A stretch of 64,000 nt of DNA from assembly GCF_000212695.1 (NCBI RefSeq), contig NC_015514.1, forward strand, positions 3,534,001 to 3,598,000. The letters run 5' to 3'. The stretch is from Cellulomonas fimi ATCC 484 (GTDB taxonomy: Bacteria; Actinomycetota; Actinomycetes; Actinomycetales; Cellulomonadaceae). The notes beneath the pieces are model-generated. The model saw nothing but the letters and a program-made list of their open reading frames with translations, was not told the origin of the DNA and searched no databases. The translations under genes and the position numbers were made by a program. This document shows positions 1-10,377 of the stretch, piece after piece; the first letter of the stretch is position 1, and each line of letters opens with the position of its first letter.

Positions 1-1071
1 GCGGTAGATCTTGCCGTTGTCGCCGGCGAAGAACAGGTACATGTTCTGGCCGTCACCGATGATCGTCTGGTCGATGGGGCCGGTCCCGGAGCCGGTGATG
101 GAGCCGGAGAACAGGGTCTGCGGCGCGGACCAGCCGTTGGGGTTCGTCGGGTTGCTCGAGGTGCGGTAGGAGAACGCCGCACCGCCCCACTGGTAGGCGA
201 GCACCCAGATGTTCTTGGGTGCGAAGTAGAACAGCGAGGGTGCGACGGTCGAGGACGACATGGCGTTCTGCGACGCGGAGCCGAGCTGGGTGAGGTTCGA
301 GACGAGCCCGAAGTTCATCGAGCCCCACGACGTGCCGAAGTCGTGCGTCGTCGCGTAGACGAGGTGCTGACCGTTGTACGGGGCGGTCGTGAAGTCCTTC
401 AGCGAGGCCCATCCGGAGCGCGGCTGGGCGAGCGCACCGGTGGAGGACCAGCTGTACCTCAACGGCAGGCTGCACGAGCCGGTCGGCGGCGGGGTGGTCG
501 GGTCGGTGCTGCCGACGCGCACGAGCTGCCACTGCTGGTTGGCGCCGTTCCAGTCGGCGTACTGCACGACGGCCGCGCCGTCGGCCGTGGACGCACCCTG
601 CACCTCGACGGCCTTGCCGCTGTGCCGGGCCACGAGCTGGACGTACCCGTCGACGTCCTGCACGCTGAACTGCTGGTTCGTGGAGTTCGCGTCGGACCAC
701 TGGATGATCGCGGCGCCGTCGGCGGTGGACCGGTTCGAGACGTCCAGCACCTTGCCCGACAGCTTCGACTTCAGCCGGTAGTAGCCGCCACCGGAGTCCA
801 CGAACTGCCACTGCTGCTGCGCACCGTCGTTGCGCGACCACTGCACGATCTTCGCGCCGTCCGTCGTCGCCAGGTTGTACACGTCCAGCGCCTTGCCGCT
901 GCCACGGTTCACCAGCACGTACGACGCCGAGGTGTCGATCGACGCCGCCGCCGCGGGCGGTGCTGCGGTCGCCGCGGCGACGAGCCCGGCGGCGGCGACG
1001 CTCACGACGAGGAGCCCTGCCTGCCAGCGTCGTCGCGCGCTCAGCGCGAGAGTTCCTGGGGTCGTTCTCAT
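1..1071 (-). CDS. GH62 alpha-L-arabinofuranosidase with N-terminal CBM13 (3' part beyond window)
   Basis: Secreted enzyme expected to remove arabinose side chains from arabinoxylan. The ATG at 1071 opens a signal peptide (about residues 1-41: Arg-rich start, hydrophobic core, AAAA-type cleavage site). A ricin-type beta-trefoil CBM13 follows (about 43-185, with QxW motifs such as QQQWQF and NQQWQL), then a short Thr/Pro linker. The GH62 domain starts near residue 199 ([12 protein letters not shown]) and shows LKDFT, whose Asp is the family general base, then [17 protein letters not shown] and GPIDQT. The frame is still open at base 1, so roughly half of the catalytic domain, including the general acid, lies outside. 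It is the third gene of a minus-strand hemicellulase run, 64 bp after the GH10 xylanase; the hairpin between them may cut read-through. Its CBM13 is nearly identical in DNA to that of the GH43 gene. Confidence 0.9.
   Translation of the reverse strand, partial: MRTTPGTLALSARRRWQAGLLVVSVAAAGLVAAATAAPPAAAASIDTSASYVLVNRGSGKALDVYNLATTDGAKIVQWSRNDGAQQQWQFVDSGGGYYRLKSKLSGKVLDVSNRSTADGAAIIQWSDANSTNQQFSVQDVDGYVQLVARHSGKAVEVQGASTADGAAVVQYADWNGANQQWQLVRVGSTDPTTPPPTGSCSLPLRYSWSSTGALAQPRSGWASLKDFTTAPYNGQHLVYATTHDFGTSWGSMNFGLVSNLTQLGSASQNAMSSSTVAPSLFYFAPKNIWVLAYQWGGAAFSYRTSSNPTNPNGWSAPQTLFSGSITGSGTGPIDQTIIGDGQNMYLFFAGDNGKIYR
521..951 (-). repeat. CBM13-coding direct repeat, copy A
   Basis: This 431-bp stretch of the GH62 gene repeats at 4255-4685 in the GH43 gene, same orientation, constant offset 3734, no indels. 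Differences are concentrated in a short patch around 709-750, with only a few scattered changes elsewhere, including synonymous sites. That pattern indicates a recent duplication or gene conversion rather than protein-level selection alone. Confidence 0.9.
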
Positions 1072-1095
1072 GTGTCCCACTCCTTCGGGGTTGCG

Positions 1096-1125
1096 GGGGT
1101 GGGGCGCCGGTCGACGCCCCACCCC
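1096..1125 (-). terminator. Hairpin between GH10 and GH62 genes
   Basis: Perfect 11-bp GC stem (1096-1106 with 1115-1125) and an 8-nt loop, 10 bp after the GH10 stop on the minus strand. There is no T-tract, as is common for intrinsic terminators in high-GC actinobacteria. It could terminate or only attenuate read-through into the GH62 gene. Confidence 0.6.
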
Positions 1126-1135
1126 GGGGTGTCGG

Positions 1136-2720
<1,585 letters not shown>

Positions 2721-2734
<14 letters not shown>

Positions 2735-4832
2735 GGTCGAAGCTGCGGACCGTCACGGATCCGCCGAGGGCCCGCGTCGCGTGGTTGAAGATCCCGAACC
2801 GGTAGCCCATGAAGAACTCCCACGCGTTGTTCAGCGTGAACGCGGGCCTGAGCGGGACGAACGTGGTTCCATCGGTGCTGTAGGAGAAGGTCGCCGTCCG
2901 GCCTGAGCCAGGGCGGATGTCGGCGTGCGTGCGCAGCCAGATCCGCCCGCCGGACACGGGCGCCGAGGCGCGCTCGACCCCCGTCCCGGTGGTCGCCCAC
3001 GAGCTGTTCATCGTGAGCCCGTCGGTCATCACGACGCGCGTGGTGCCGTTGGAGCGAACCACCCCGATCCAGGCCGACGACTGGCGCAGCATCGCGAGCC
3101 CCGAGCGGTCGCCGTCAGCCATCTGCGAGTAGTCGAGCTCGATCGTCGCCGTCGACGTCGGCCCCTGGATGCGGTGCGTGAGCGTGTTGCGCGCGCTGTA
3201 CAGGTCGTTCGTGACGGTGGCCGTCTGGAGCCGCAGGCCGTCGTTCACCGAGAACCGGCTGGTGTCGGGGTTGTGGTTCCACTCCCACCGGTGGCCGAGC
3301 GTCGGGCCCGTGAACGTGTCGCGGCCGATCATCGACGCGACCGTCTTCGTGGTCGTGATCCGGGGCCTGTCGTACGTCGTGCCCCAGCGACCGTTCACCG
3401 TCTGCACGGACGGCCACCCGTCGGCGCTCCAGGTGAGCGGCGCGAGCGTCGGCATCCGGCCGCCCGGGTAGGCGTCGGTGAAGGCCATGTACCACCAGTC
3501 GCCGGCCTGCGTCTGGACGATCCCGCCCTGGTGCGGGACTCCCCCGCCGGAGATCGGCCCGGGCAGGTCGAGCAGCACCTGACGCATCTCGTACGGTCCG
3601 AACGGCGACGTCGACCGCAGCACGTACTGCCCGTTCGCGGGCCGCGTGAGCCAGATGTAGTAGTAGCCGTTGCGCTTGTAGAAGCGCGCACCCTCGAGGG
3701 TTCCGACGCTCGACGGCGTCTGGAACACCTGCTGCGCGCGCACCTGTGCGGTCCCGTCGGCGTTGAGCTGCGCGACGCTGATCGTGCCGTTGCCGTACGC
3801 GACGTACATCGTGTCGTCGGTGTCGACGAGCAGGCCCGCGTCGTAGTAGCACCCGTTGATGCGCGCCTTCTTGGTCCACGTCCCGTCGACCGCGGGTGCC
3901 GTGTAGACGTAGGTGCGGTTGAACTCGGTGCAGCCCAGCCAGTAGTAGGTGCTGGTGCTGGGACGGTAGGTCAGCGCCGACGCCCAGATCCCCTTGACGT
4001 ACTTGCGGCCGCCCGTGAGGTCGTAGCCGCTGTCGTCGAAGTCGAGGCGCGGGACCGAGTGGCCCGCGTACTCCCAGCTGACCAGGTCGTACGAGCGCAG
4101 GATCGGCGCACCGGGCGAGTAGTGCATGGTCGAGGCCGAGTAGTAGTAGGCGTCGCCGACGCGGATGATGTCGCCGTCGGCGAAGTCCTGCCAGACGACG
4201 GGGTTGGTGAACGTGCCCGACGGGGTGGGGTTCGGGTTCGTGCCGCCGACCTTGACGAGCTGCCACTGCTGGTTGGCGCCGTTCCAGTCGGCGTACTGCA
4301 CGACGGCCGCGCCGTCGGCCGTGGACGCACCCTGCACCTCGACGGCCTTGCCGCTGTGCCGGGCCACGAGCTGGACGTACCCGTCGACGTCCTGCACGCT
4401 GAACTGCTGGTTCGTGGAGTTCGCGTCGGACCACTGGATCACGGCGGCGCCGTCGGCCGTCGAGCGACCGGTGATGTCGAGCACCTTGCCCGACAGCTTC
4501 GACTTCAGCCGGTAGTAGCCGCCACCGGAGTCCACGAACTGCCACTGCTGCTGCGCGCCGTCGTTGCGCGACCACGACACGATCTTCGCGCCGTCCGTCG
4601 TCGCCAGGTTGTACACGTCCAGCGCCTTGCCGCTGCCACGGTTCACCAGCACGTACGACGCCGAGGTGTCGATCGACGCCGCCGCAGACGGGGGCGCCAC
4701 CGTCGCCACCATGGCCCCCGTGACGGCGAGGCTCAGCGCGAGTGCGCCGGCCCAGGACCGTCGGCGGGCCCGTCGGGGCGTGGGGTGCATCGAACCGCTT
4801 CGCTCGCGACCGTCGACGTCGTCGTCGCTCAT
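2721..4832 (-). CDS. GH43 family beta-xylosidase/arabinofuranosidase with N-terminal CBM13
   Basis: 703-aa secreted glycosidase acting on xylan or arabinoxylan fragments. The ATG at 4832 has GGAG six bases upstream; an internal ATG at 4790 is possible. The signal peptide runs to about residue 52 (PSAAAS), then CBM13 (about 53-195), a short N/P/T/G linker, and a five-bladed propeller domain (about 207-500). Candidate catalytic residues are the base Asp in WQDFADGDI, the pKa-modulating Asp in YYDAGLL and the acid Glu in TLEGARFY. The last 190 residues (from about GRDTFTGP) are a beta-sandwich of the type found at the C-terminus of GH43 xylosidases. It is the first gene of the run GH43-GH10-GH62, behind a LacI-type operator. 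Substrate preference cannot be read from the sequence. Confidence 0.9.
4255..4685 (-). repeat. CBM13-coding direct repeat, copy B
   Basis: Partner of 521-951. The homology stops abruptly at both domain edges: at the linker side (4255) and inside the signal-peptide cleavage region (4685). The leader peptides and catalytic domains of the two genes are unrelated in DNA. Confidence 0.9.
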
Positions 4833-4874
4833 CGCTGTCTCCAGGTGCGTCTCTGTGAGGCTGGCTGGTGCGCC

Positions 4875-4890
4875 GTGTTAGCGCTCACAC
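4875..4890. promoter_or_regulatory. LacI-family-type operator upstream of the GH43 gene
   Basis: GTGTTAGCGCTCACAC is a 16-bp palindrome with one mismatch, centred on AGCGCT, the core seen in actinobacterial LacI-type sugar-repressor sites such as CelR/CebR (TGGGAGCGCTCCCA). It lies 43 bp upstream of the GH43 ATG, where a bound repressor would block the promoter. The flanking bases differ from the cellulase-type site, which could mean a separate xylan regulator. No lacI gene is in the window. Confidence 0.6.
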
Positions 4891-4937
4891 AGCAGGACGC
4901 GGACACTCTGGCACGGAGTACGGCCGCCCAGACTGGG

Positions 4938-4953
4938 TGCAAAACGTTTCAGC
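4938..4953. promoter_or_regulatory. Possible second LacI-type site (AAACGTTT core)
   Basis: An AAACGTTT palindrome (4942-4949) with a central CG, typical of LacI/GalR sites, sits about 50 bp further upstream of the AGCGCT site. The palindrome breaks down outside eight bases, so this is a weak call. Confidence 0.3.
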
Positions 4954-5102
4954 AGGCAACATTTCTTCATCGGTGGAGACGCGTCCGCTACCGGCCGTCG
5001 GAGTCCCCCACGCCACCACCCGCGTTCCCCCCCACGTCGCCCGCCCGCGCCACGCGTCTCGCGCCCGCCGCGCCCGTCGCCGCGACGGGCCCAGCAGAAG
5101 GG

Positions 5103-5129
5103 GTTCCGCACGACGGCGTCGTGCGGAAC
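5103..5129. repeat. Perfect 12-bp inverted repeat in divergent intergenic region
   Basis: Arms 5103-5114 and 5118-5129 are perfect complements around a 3-nt spacer. It sits between the divergent GH43 and SpoU genes, about 90 bp before the SpoU start, so it does not terminate any visible gene. An operator or a 5'-UTR hairpin are the options. The rest of 4833-5217 holds the two LacI-type sites and no other gene I can support. Confidence 0.7.
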
Positions 5130-5217
5130 GATGGCCGCTCCCGACGATGGCCCACGTGCGCCGCGAAGCACGCCTCACCATGACCGTTGAGCCCGGAGGG
5201 TCCGCCCTCGTCCGCCC

Positions 5218-5739
5218 GTGAACGGCCCGCAGGTGCGCGTGCGCACCCCGAAGGACCTGCGACGCGACCGCCGCCCGCACCCCCACTCGTGCTGGGACCA
5301 GCTCGTCGTGGCCCCGCTGTGGCCGTTGCACGGCGTCAACCTCGGCACCCTGCTGCGCACGTGCGACGCGGTCGGCGCATGCCTGGCCGTCCCGCGGCTG
5401 CCCTGGGTCCCCGAGGCGCTGGAGCGCGGCAACACCCTGCGCCACCCGGCGTGCGTGCACTGGACCGGGAACCGGGTCCGCTGGCTCGAGCGGCAACGCG
5501 ACCGCGGCAGCACGGTCGTCGGCGTCGAGCTCGCCGAGGAGTCCGTGCGGCTCGGAGACCTGCCCGCGGCCCGGCGACGCACGGTCGTGGTGCTGGGGCA
5601 CGAGCAGACCGGGATCCCGCCGGAGGCGCTCGACCTGCTCGACGTCACCGTCGAGATCCCGATGGTCGGCACCGGCGCGAGCCTCAACGTCGCCGTCGCC
5701 GGCTCGCTCGTGCTCTACCGGCTGGCCGGGCTGCTGTGA
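5218..5739 (+). CDS. SpoU/TrmH-family RNA 2'-O-methyltransferase
   Basis: Predicted S-adenosylmethionine-dependent methylation of a ribose 2'-hydroxyl in tRNA or rRNA. The 173-aa protein has the three SPOUT motifs in order: NLGTLLRTCDAVGA (catalytic Arg), VVVLGHEQTGIP, and IPMVGTGASLNVAVAGSLVLY, which forms the trefoil knot that binds SAM. It lacks the N-terminal extension of TrmB-type or RlmB-type members, so the target RNA is unknown. The GTG at 5218 is the only usable start after an in-frame stop at 5188. It has no good ribosome site, but it overlaps the stop of a 13-codon ORF (ATG 5180 to TGA 5221), so translational coupling is possible. The next gene follows 14 bp later. Confidence 0.85.
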   Translation: MNGPQVRVRTPKDLRRDRRPHPHSCWDQLVVAPLWPLHGVNLGTLLRTCDAVGACLAVPRLPWVPEALERGNTLRHPACVHWTGNRVRWLERQRDRGSTVVGVELAEESVRLGDLPAARRRTVVVLGHEQTGIPPEALDLLDVTVEIPMVGTGASLNVAVAGSLVLYRLAGLL

Positions 5740-5753
5740 CGGAGGACCGACGT

Positions 5754-6461
5754 ATGTCCCTACGATCTCGGGCACACCGCTCCCGAGGAGATCACGTGGA
5801 CACCGCAGGTCGAGATGCGTCCCGCGAGGCACCGGCGCACGACCCCGCCGCGCACGAGCCAGCCGTCGACGACGAGCCGCGCGGAGCCCGCGGCGAGTTC
5901 CTGTCCGTGGCGCAGACCCGGGCGCTCGGCCGGCGGAACACCGTGCTCGACCCGCACTCCGTCCTGGTCAGCCGCTTCGCGGTGGTCGGGGACGGCAACA
6001 CGTTCTACCCGGGCACGGTGCTGGAGGCGGACGAACGCTCGGAGCTGGTCGTCGGGCACGGCAACGTCTTCTACCCCGGCTGCTTCCTGCGCGCGCAGGA
6101 CGGTGGGCGGCTCGTCGTCGGCGCGTGCGGCGAGTACGGCCCCGGCGGCGTGCAGGTCCTCGCCGGGGAGGGGACGACGATCCTCGTCGGCGACGAGGTG
6201 CGCCTCATGAACGGCCCTCAGCTCGTCGGCGCGACGCACGTCGGCGACGGCGGGCAGGTCATCGGGCCCATCCGCGTGCAGTCGGTCCGGCTCGACGGCG
6301 GCGGCAGCCATCGCGAGGAGGACGTCGACGCGCGGGCGGGGGTGCTCAAGGGGTTCGGGCTGGCGCGCGGCCTGCACGTCGGCGTGGGCGAGGTCGTCAA
6401 CGGCGTCGGCGACTTCGCCGCGGCCCCCGTCGAGCGGCAGCGGGCCTACCACCCTGCGTGA
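5754..6461 (+). CDS. Left-handed beta-helix (hexapeptide-repeat) protein
   Basis: 235 aa. After an acidic, Ala/Pro-rich N-terminus (about 1-50) there is a run of hexapeptide-like turns rich in Gly and Val (LVSRFAVVGDGNTFYPGTVLE, VVGHGNVFYPGCFL, VLVGDEVRLMNGPQL), the pattern of acyltransferase-type left-handed beta-helices. I see no clear catalytic His in a transferase loop, so enzyme activity is not certain. The ATG at 5754 has GGAGG eight bases upstream. A GTG at 5795 with GAGGAG five bases upstream is an equally good alternative, giving 221 aa. It follows the SpoU gene by 14 bp and is probably cotranscribed with it. Confidence 0.7.
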   Translation: MSLRSRAHRSRGDHVDTAGRDASREAPAHDPAAHEPAVDDEPRGARGEFLSVAQTRALGRRNTVLDPHSVLVSRFAVVGDGNTFYPGTVLEADERSELVVGHGNVFYPGCFLRAQDGGRLVVGACGEYGPGGVQVLAGEGTTILVGDEVRLMNGPQLVGATHVGDGGQVIGPIRVQSVRLDGGGSHREEDVDARAGVLKGFGLARGLHVGVGEVVNGVGDFAAAPVERQRAYHPA

Positions 6462-6518
6462 CGCGGCTCCGGTCGGCTCGGCGCCACGTGCCGCGGGCGG
6501 CCCGAGCCACGGCCCGCG

Positions 6519-6875
6519 TCAGCTCACGCAGAGGCAGAACGGGTGGCCGGCCGGGTCCAGGAACACCCGGAACGTCTCGCCGGGCTGGTGCTCGGCCTTG
6601 GTCGCGCCGAGGGCCAGCACCTCGGGCTCGGCGGCGTCGAGGTCCTGCACCATGACGTCGAGGTGCATCTGCTGCGGCACGTCCTGGCCGGGCCACCGCG
6701 GCGGCGTGTAGGGCTCGACGCGCTGGAACGAGATGCACTGCGTCTCGCCCTCGCGGATGTCGGCCCACCCCTCGTCGCCGGAGACCTCCCAGCCGAGCAG
6801 CGTGCCGTAGAACCGGGCCAGCGTGAGCGGCTCGGGACAGTCGATGACGAACGACGGGAACCGGGCGATGGTCAT
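6519..6875 (-). CDS. VOC-superfamily (glyoxalase-like) protein
   Basis: 118-aa single-repeat pair of the vicinal-oxygen-chelate fold: FPSFVIDCPEPLTLARFYGTLLGW at the start, HLDVMVQDLDAAEPEVLALGA in the middle and FRVFLDPAGHPFCL at the end. Proteins of this subtype are often annotated as glyoxalases or resistance proteins, but the substrate is unknown. ATG at 6875 is preferred over GTG at 6905 because the fold begins immediately after it. It is monocistronic and points away from the SpoU pair. The chitinase terminator overlaps its upstream region, so its promoter must lie in or just before that hairpin. Confidence 0.75.
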   Translation of the reverse strand: MTIARFPSFVIDCPEPLTLARFYGTLLGWEVSGDEGWADIREGETQCISFQRVEPYTPPRWPGQDVPQQMHLDVMVQDLDAAEPEVLALGATKAEHQPGETFRVFLDPAGHPFCLCVS

Positions 6876-6904
6876 GCGTCGCACGCTACGCCGGGGCACC
6901 GACA

Positions 6905-6955
6905 CGACGCGGCCCCGGACCCGAGGGAGAGGAAGGGGGGTCCGGGGCCGCGTCG
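6905..6955 (-). terminator. Chitinase terminator hairpin
   Basis: Perfect 18-bp arms (6905-6922 with 6938-6955) and a 15-nt purine-rich loop, 7 bp beyond the chitinase stop. A very stable GC stem without a T-tract. Confidence 0.8.
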
Positions 6956-6962
6956 CCGCGCG

Positions 6963-8621
6963 CTACCTCAGGCCGTTGCTGATGGCCGTGATGAGCTCGC
7001 CGTTCGAGGTGTCGCCGGACAGCTCCCAGAAGAACGCGCCGCCCAGGCCCTGGTTCTTGGCCCAGGTCATCTTCCCGTTGATGGTCGACGGGGTGTCGTA
7101 GCTCCACCACTCGGTGCCGCACTTCGCGTAGGCGGTGCCGCCGACGGTCCCGGTCGCGGGGCAGCGGTTCTTGAGGACCTTGTAGTCCTCGATCCCCTGC
7201 TCGTACGTGCCGGGGGCCGGGCCCGTCGCGGTGCCGCCGGGCGCCGTCTGCGTGACGCCGTTCCAGCCGCGGCCGTAGAACCCGATGCCGAGCAGGATCT
7301 TGTTCGACGGCACGCCCTTGGCCTTGAGCTTCGCGACCGCGTCGGCCGAGTTGAAGCCCGCCTGCGGGATGCCGGAGTACGACGTGAGCGGCGAGTGCGG
7401 GGCGGTCGGGCCCTGCGGGTTGAACGCGCCGAAGTAGTCGTACGTCATGGGCATGATCCAGTCGAGCTTCTGCGCGGCCGTGGCGTAGTCGGTCGCGTCG
7501 ATCTTGCCGCCGTTGCTGCCGTCGGCCGTGATCGCCGCGGTGACCAGGGCCTTCGAGCCGAACTTGTTGCGCAGCGCGGTGACGACGTCGTCGAAGGCCT
7601 TCGGCCCGCTGGTGTCGCACGTCAGGCCGCACGCGTTCGGGTACTCCCAGTCGACGTCGATGCCGTCGAACACGTCGGCCCAGCGCGGGTCCTCGACGAG
7701 GTTGTAGCAGGACTCGGCGAACGCCTGCGGGTTCTGCGCGGCCTGCGTGAAGCCGCCGGACCAGGTCCACCCGCCGAACGACCAGATGACCTTGAGGTCG
7801 GGGTGCATGGCCTTGAGCTTGCGGAGCTGGTTGAAGCTGCCGCGCAGCGGCTGGTCCCACGTGTCGGCGACGCCGTCGACGCTCTCCGCGGCGGTGTACG
7901 CCTTCTCGTAGTCGGCGTAGGAGTCACCGATGCTGCAGCGGCCGTTGGTGGTGTTCCCGAACGCGTACAGGATGTGCGTGAGCTTGTCGGCGGAGCCGGA
8001 CGTCTCGATGTTCTTGACGTGGTAGCCGCGGCCGTAGACGCCCCACTCGGCGAAGTAGCCGACGACCTTCTGGCCCGACGGGCCGGGCGTGGTGGGCGTG
8101 GGCGTCGGGGTGGTCGGCGTCGGCGTGGGGGTCGTCGGCGTCGGCGTCGGGGTGGTCGGCGTGGGGCTCGGGCCGGGACCGCCCGAGCAGGAGCCGCCGT
8201 TGACGGTGCAGCCGCTCGGCGCGCCGAACGGGCCGGACGCGACGTAGCCCCACTGCTGCGTCGCACCCGGGGCGAGCGCACCCGCCCAGCTCTTGGACGT
8301 GGCGCGGTAGTGGTTGCCGCTGCGGGTGACGTCGGCGTCCCACGAGCTGGTGATCGCCACGCCGGCGGGCAGGTCGAACTCGAGCGTCCACGAGCTCACC
8401 GGTGCGGAGGAGCCGTTGGTGACGCGGACGGCGACCTCGTGCCCACTCCCCCAGTTGCCGGTGGAGGTGAACGTCGCGGTGAGGGATCCGGCGGCGGACG
8501 CGGCGGTCGGCAGGGTCGCGGCGACGAGCGCGGTCGCGACGCCGAGGAAGGCGGTGATCGCGGTGGCGGCGAGCCGTCGCCGGCGCGGCCGGTGGGCGGG
8601 GTCGTGGTGACTGGGACGCAT
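6963..8621 (-). CDS. GH18 chitinase with N-terminal CBM2 and Pro-Thr linker, secreted
   Basis: 552-aa secreted chitinase. The ATG at 8621 has GGAGG just upstream and opens a signal peptide cleaved near TAASAAG (residue 43). A CBM2-type domain (about 44-145) contains conserved Trp positions in GNWGSG, SSWTLEF and QQWGY. A (TPTPT)n linker joins it to the GH18 barrel (about 184-552). The SFGGW motif and the catalytic DGIDVDWEYP are intact; the Glu of the latter is the proton donor and the preceding Asp assists the substrate acetamido group. MPMTYDYFG and the C-terminal GAFFWELSGD, with the conserved Trp in the active site, are also present. It stands alone between two terminator or promoter regions. 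Confidence 0.95.
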   Translation of the reverse strand: MRPSHHDPAHRPRRRRLAATAITAFLGVATALVAATLPTAASAAGSLTATFTSTGNWGSGHEVAVRVTNGSSAPVSSWTLEFDLPAGVAITSSWDADVTRSGNHYRATSKSWAGALAPGATQQWGYVASGPFGAPSGCTVNGGSCSGGPGPSPTPTTPTPTPTTPTPTPTTPTPTPTTPGPSGQKVVGYFAEWGVYGRGYHVKNIETSGSADKLTHILYAFGNTTNGRCSIGDSYADYEKAYTAAESVDGVADTWDQPLRGSFNQLRKLKAMHPDLKVIWSFGGWTWSGGFTQAAQNPQAFAESCYNLVEDPRWADVFDGIDVDWEYPNACGLTCDTSGPKAFDDVVTALRNKFGSKALVTAAITADGSNGGKIDATDYATAAQKLDWIMPMTYDYFGAFNPQGPTAPHSPLTSYSGIPQAGFNSADAVAKLKAKGVPSNKILLGIGFYGRGWNGVTQTAPGGTATGPAPGTYEQGIEDYKVLKNRCPATGTVGGTAYAKCGTEWWSYDTPSTINGKMTWAKNQGLGGAFFWELSGDTSNGELITAISNGLR

Positions 8622-9101
8622 GGGGCCTCCATGGGGGATGGGAACCGGTGATTTGTAAAGATCACGTACTAATGGTTCACTTGCGACACTAGCGACGGCG
8701 TCGGAAGCGGGTCAACGCACCCCGAGCCGCCGTCGCGCCTCGCGCCCCGGCGGCGCCGGATGCGGGCACCCGTGCGATTCCCCAGGTCAGGCGCCTGTCG
8801 TGCAGGACGTTGACGCTGGTCACGGCCCCTGAGACCGCTTCCACGACGCGCGACCTCCCCTCGCCCTCGGGAGGACCGGCAAACGGTTGCTCGGCGCCGT
8901 CGGGCGGGTGAAGGGTTCACACGGACGAGTGACGGGCCGCTCCCGTCCGCGATCCCGACTGCCGCCGTCGCGGGGCGGCCCGCACATGTCTACCGCCGTC
9001 GCGGGACGGTGTCAGAGGTCACTCGTACGGTCGACGCAGTCGCGCCGGGCCGCGGCGACGACCCGACGGGCGGCCACCCCGACGAGCGAGGGAGCACCAC
9101 C
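8622..9101. other. 480-bp intergenic region upstream of chitinase and VOC genes
   Basis: Divergent promoter region. Just upstream of the chitinase is an AT-richer stretch (8648-8680) with an interrupted inverted repeat GTGAT-N8-ATCAC (8648-8665). It does not look like a DasR site. The remaining bases carry only short out-of-frame ORFs with poor codon bias, and I see no RNA gene. Confidence 0.5.
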
Positions 9102-9932
9102 GTGCAGCGCACCTACCCGCAGGGCGTCACGTCCTGGGTCGACATCGAGCAGGACGACGTCGAGGCCGCGACGGCCTTCTACGGCGCGGTCCTCGGCTGG
9201 ACGTTCCACGACGCGACCCCGCCGCAGACACCCGCGCGCTACGTCGTCGCGCAGGTCGAGGGACGCGACGCGGCCGGCATCGGCGGCCCGCGCACCCCCA
9301 CGGGCAGCCCGGGCGACCCGTCGTGGCAGACGTACGTCGCGGTCGACGACGTCGCCGCCACGCTCCGCCGCGTCGAGGAGGTCGGCGCCACGGTCACCGC
9401 AGGCCCGACTGTCGCCGGAGAGGGCGGCACGTGGGCGGCGTTCACCGACCCGCAGGGCGCACGCCTGCGGCTGTGGCAGCCGAGGCGTCGCCTGGGCGCG
9501 CAGATCACGAACGCCCCGGGCACGTGGAACTTCAGCGACCTGCGCACCACCGACCCGGCCGCCGCGCAGGACCTGTACGGACGGCTGTTCGGCTGGGAGT
9601 TCACCGACCTCGGGTTCGCGACGATGATCCGCGTGCCGGGCTACGGCGACCACCTCGCCGCCACGGTCGACCCCGGGATCCACGAGCGGCAGGACGACGT
9701 CTCGGCCCCGCCCGGGTTCGCCGACGCGATCGGCTGGATCACCCCGACCGACGGGCCCGCGACCTGGCACGTGACCTTCTCGGTCGAGGACCGCGACGCC
9801 ACGGCCGAGGCCGTCGAGCGGCACGGCGGGACCGTCCTGGGCTCCGAGGTCAACGACTGGACGCGCGCGGTGACCGTCCGCGACCCGCAGGGCGCCGAGC
9901 TCACGCTCAGCCAGTTCGTGCCGCCGACGTGA
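9102..9932 (+). CDS. Two-domain VOC-family protein
   Basis: 276 aa with two glyoxalase-like halves. The first (about 1-125) begins GVTSWVDIEQDDVEAATAFYGAVLGW and the second (about 135-275) begins TWNFSDLRTTDPAAAQDLYGRLFGW. Each half ends in a D-PQGA-L strand. Duplicated VOC proteins of this kind bind small hydrophobic ligands or act as dioxygenase/lyase-like enzymes; nothing here fixes the activity. The GTG at 9102 is chosen because GAGGGAG lies seven bases upstream; an ORF start at 9009 would add an unstructured Asp/Gly/Pro-rich leader. Confidence 0.75.
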   Translation: MQRTYPQGVTSWVDIEQDDVEAATAFYGAVLGWTFHDATPPQTPARYVVAQVEGRDAAGIGGPRTPTGSPGDPSWQTYVAVDDVAATLRRVEEVGATVTAGPTVAGEGGTWAAFTDPQGARLRLWQPRRRLGAQITNAPGTWNFSDLRTTDPAAAQDLYGRLFGWEFTDLGFATMIRVPGYGDHLAATVDPGIHERQDDVSAPPGFADAIGWITPTDGPATWHVTFSVEDRDATAEAVERHGGTVLGSEVNDWTRAVTVRDPQGAELTLSQFVPPT

Positions 9933-10014
9933 CGCCGGCGCGCGGCGCCACGTCCGCCGCGGCCGCTGCGGGCGCCGCGGGCGCCGCGGGCGCTGCCCGT
10001 GCCAGGGTGGCCGC

Positions 10015-10377
10015 ATGACGACGCCCGACGAGCGCGAGATCGCCGAGCTGACCCGCCTGGTCCGCGAGTTCTCCGCGGAGCGGGACTGGCAGCAGTTCCA
10101 CGACCCGAAGTCCGTGATCCTCGCCCTCGTCGGCGAGGTGGGCGAGCTGGCCGAGCTGTTCCAGTGGGTCCGGGCCGACGAGGCCGTCACCGCCTTCGCG
10201 GTACCCGAGCGCAAGGCGCGCGCCGCCGAGGAGATGGCCGACGTGCTCGTCTACCTCGTCTGCCTGGCCGACGTGCTCGGCGTCGACCTCGGCGCGGCGG
10301 CCCGCGCGAAGCTCGCCGACGCGCACCGACGCTTCGTCGCCGACGAGGTCCGGGGCCGCGCCCCCGACAAGCCCTGA
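10015..10377 (+). CDS. MazG-like nucleotide pyrophosphohydrolase
   Basis: 120-aa all-alpha NTP pyrophosphohydrolase of the MazG/RS21-C6 group, predicted to hydrolyse a (deoxy)nucleoside triphosphate to the monophosphate plus diphosphate, a house-cleaning role. The metal-binding EVGELAELFQW (ExxE) and EEMADVLVYLV (ExxxD) motifs are present, and the helix order matches single-domain family members such as dCTP pyrophosphatases. It starts at an ATG 82 bp after the VOC gene, with no strong ribosome site. The last 127 bases are overlapped by a doubtful antisense reading frame (10251-10553). Confidence 0.85.
   Translation: MTTPDEREIAELTRLVREFSAERDWQQFHDPKSVILALVGEVGELAELFQWVRADEAVTAFAVPERKARAAEEMADVLVYLVCLADVLGVDLGAAARAKLADAHRRFVADEVRGRAPDKP

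Noticed and set aside
5180..5221. 13-codon ORF before the SpoU gene as a separate gene
   Set aside because: Too short and with a weak ribosome site; kept only as a possible coupling leader in the SpoU entry.
4885..5832. Long minus-strand ORF opposite the SpoU methylase gene
   Set aside because: Arg/Asp/Gly-rich antisense frame typical of high GC; the plus frame has all SPOUT motifs.
8648..8665. DasR-type operator for chitinase
   Set aside because: The inverted repeat is GTGAT-N8-ATCAC, not the ACTGGTCTAGACCACT-like form.
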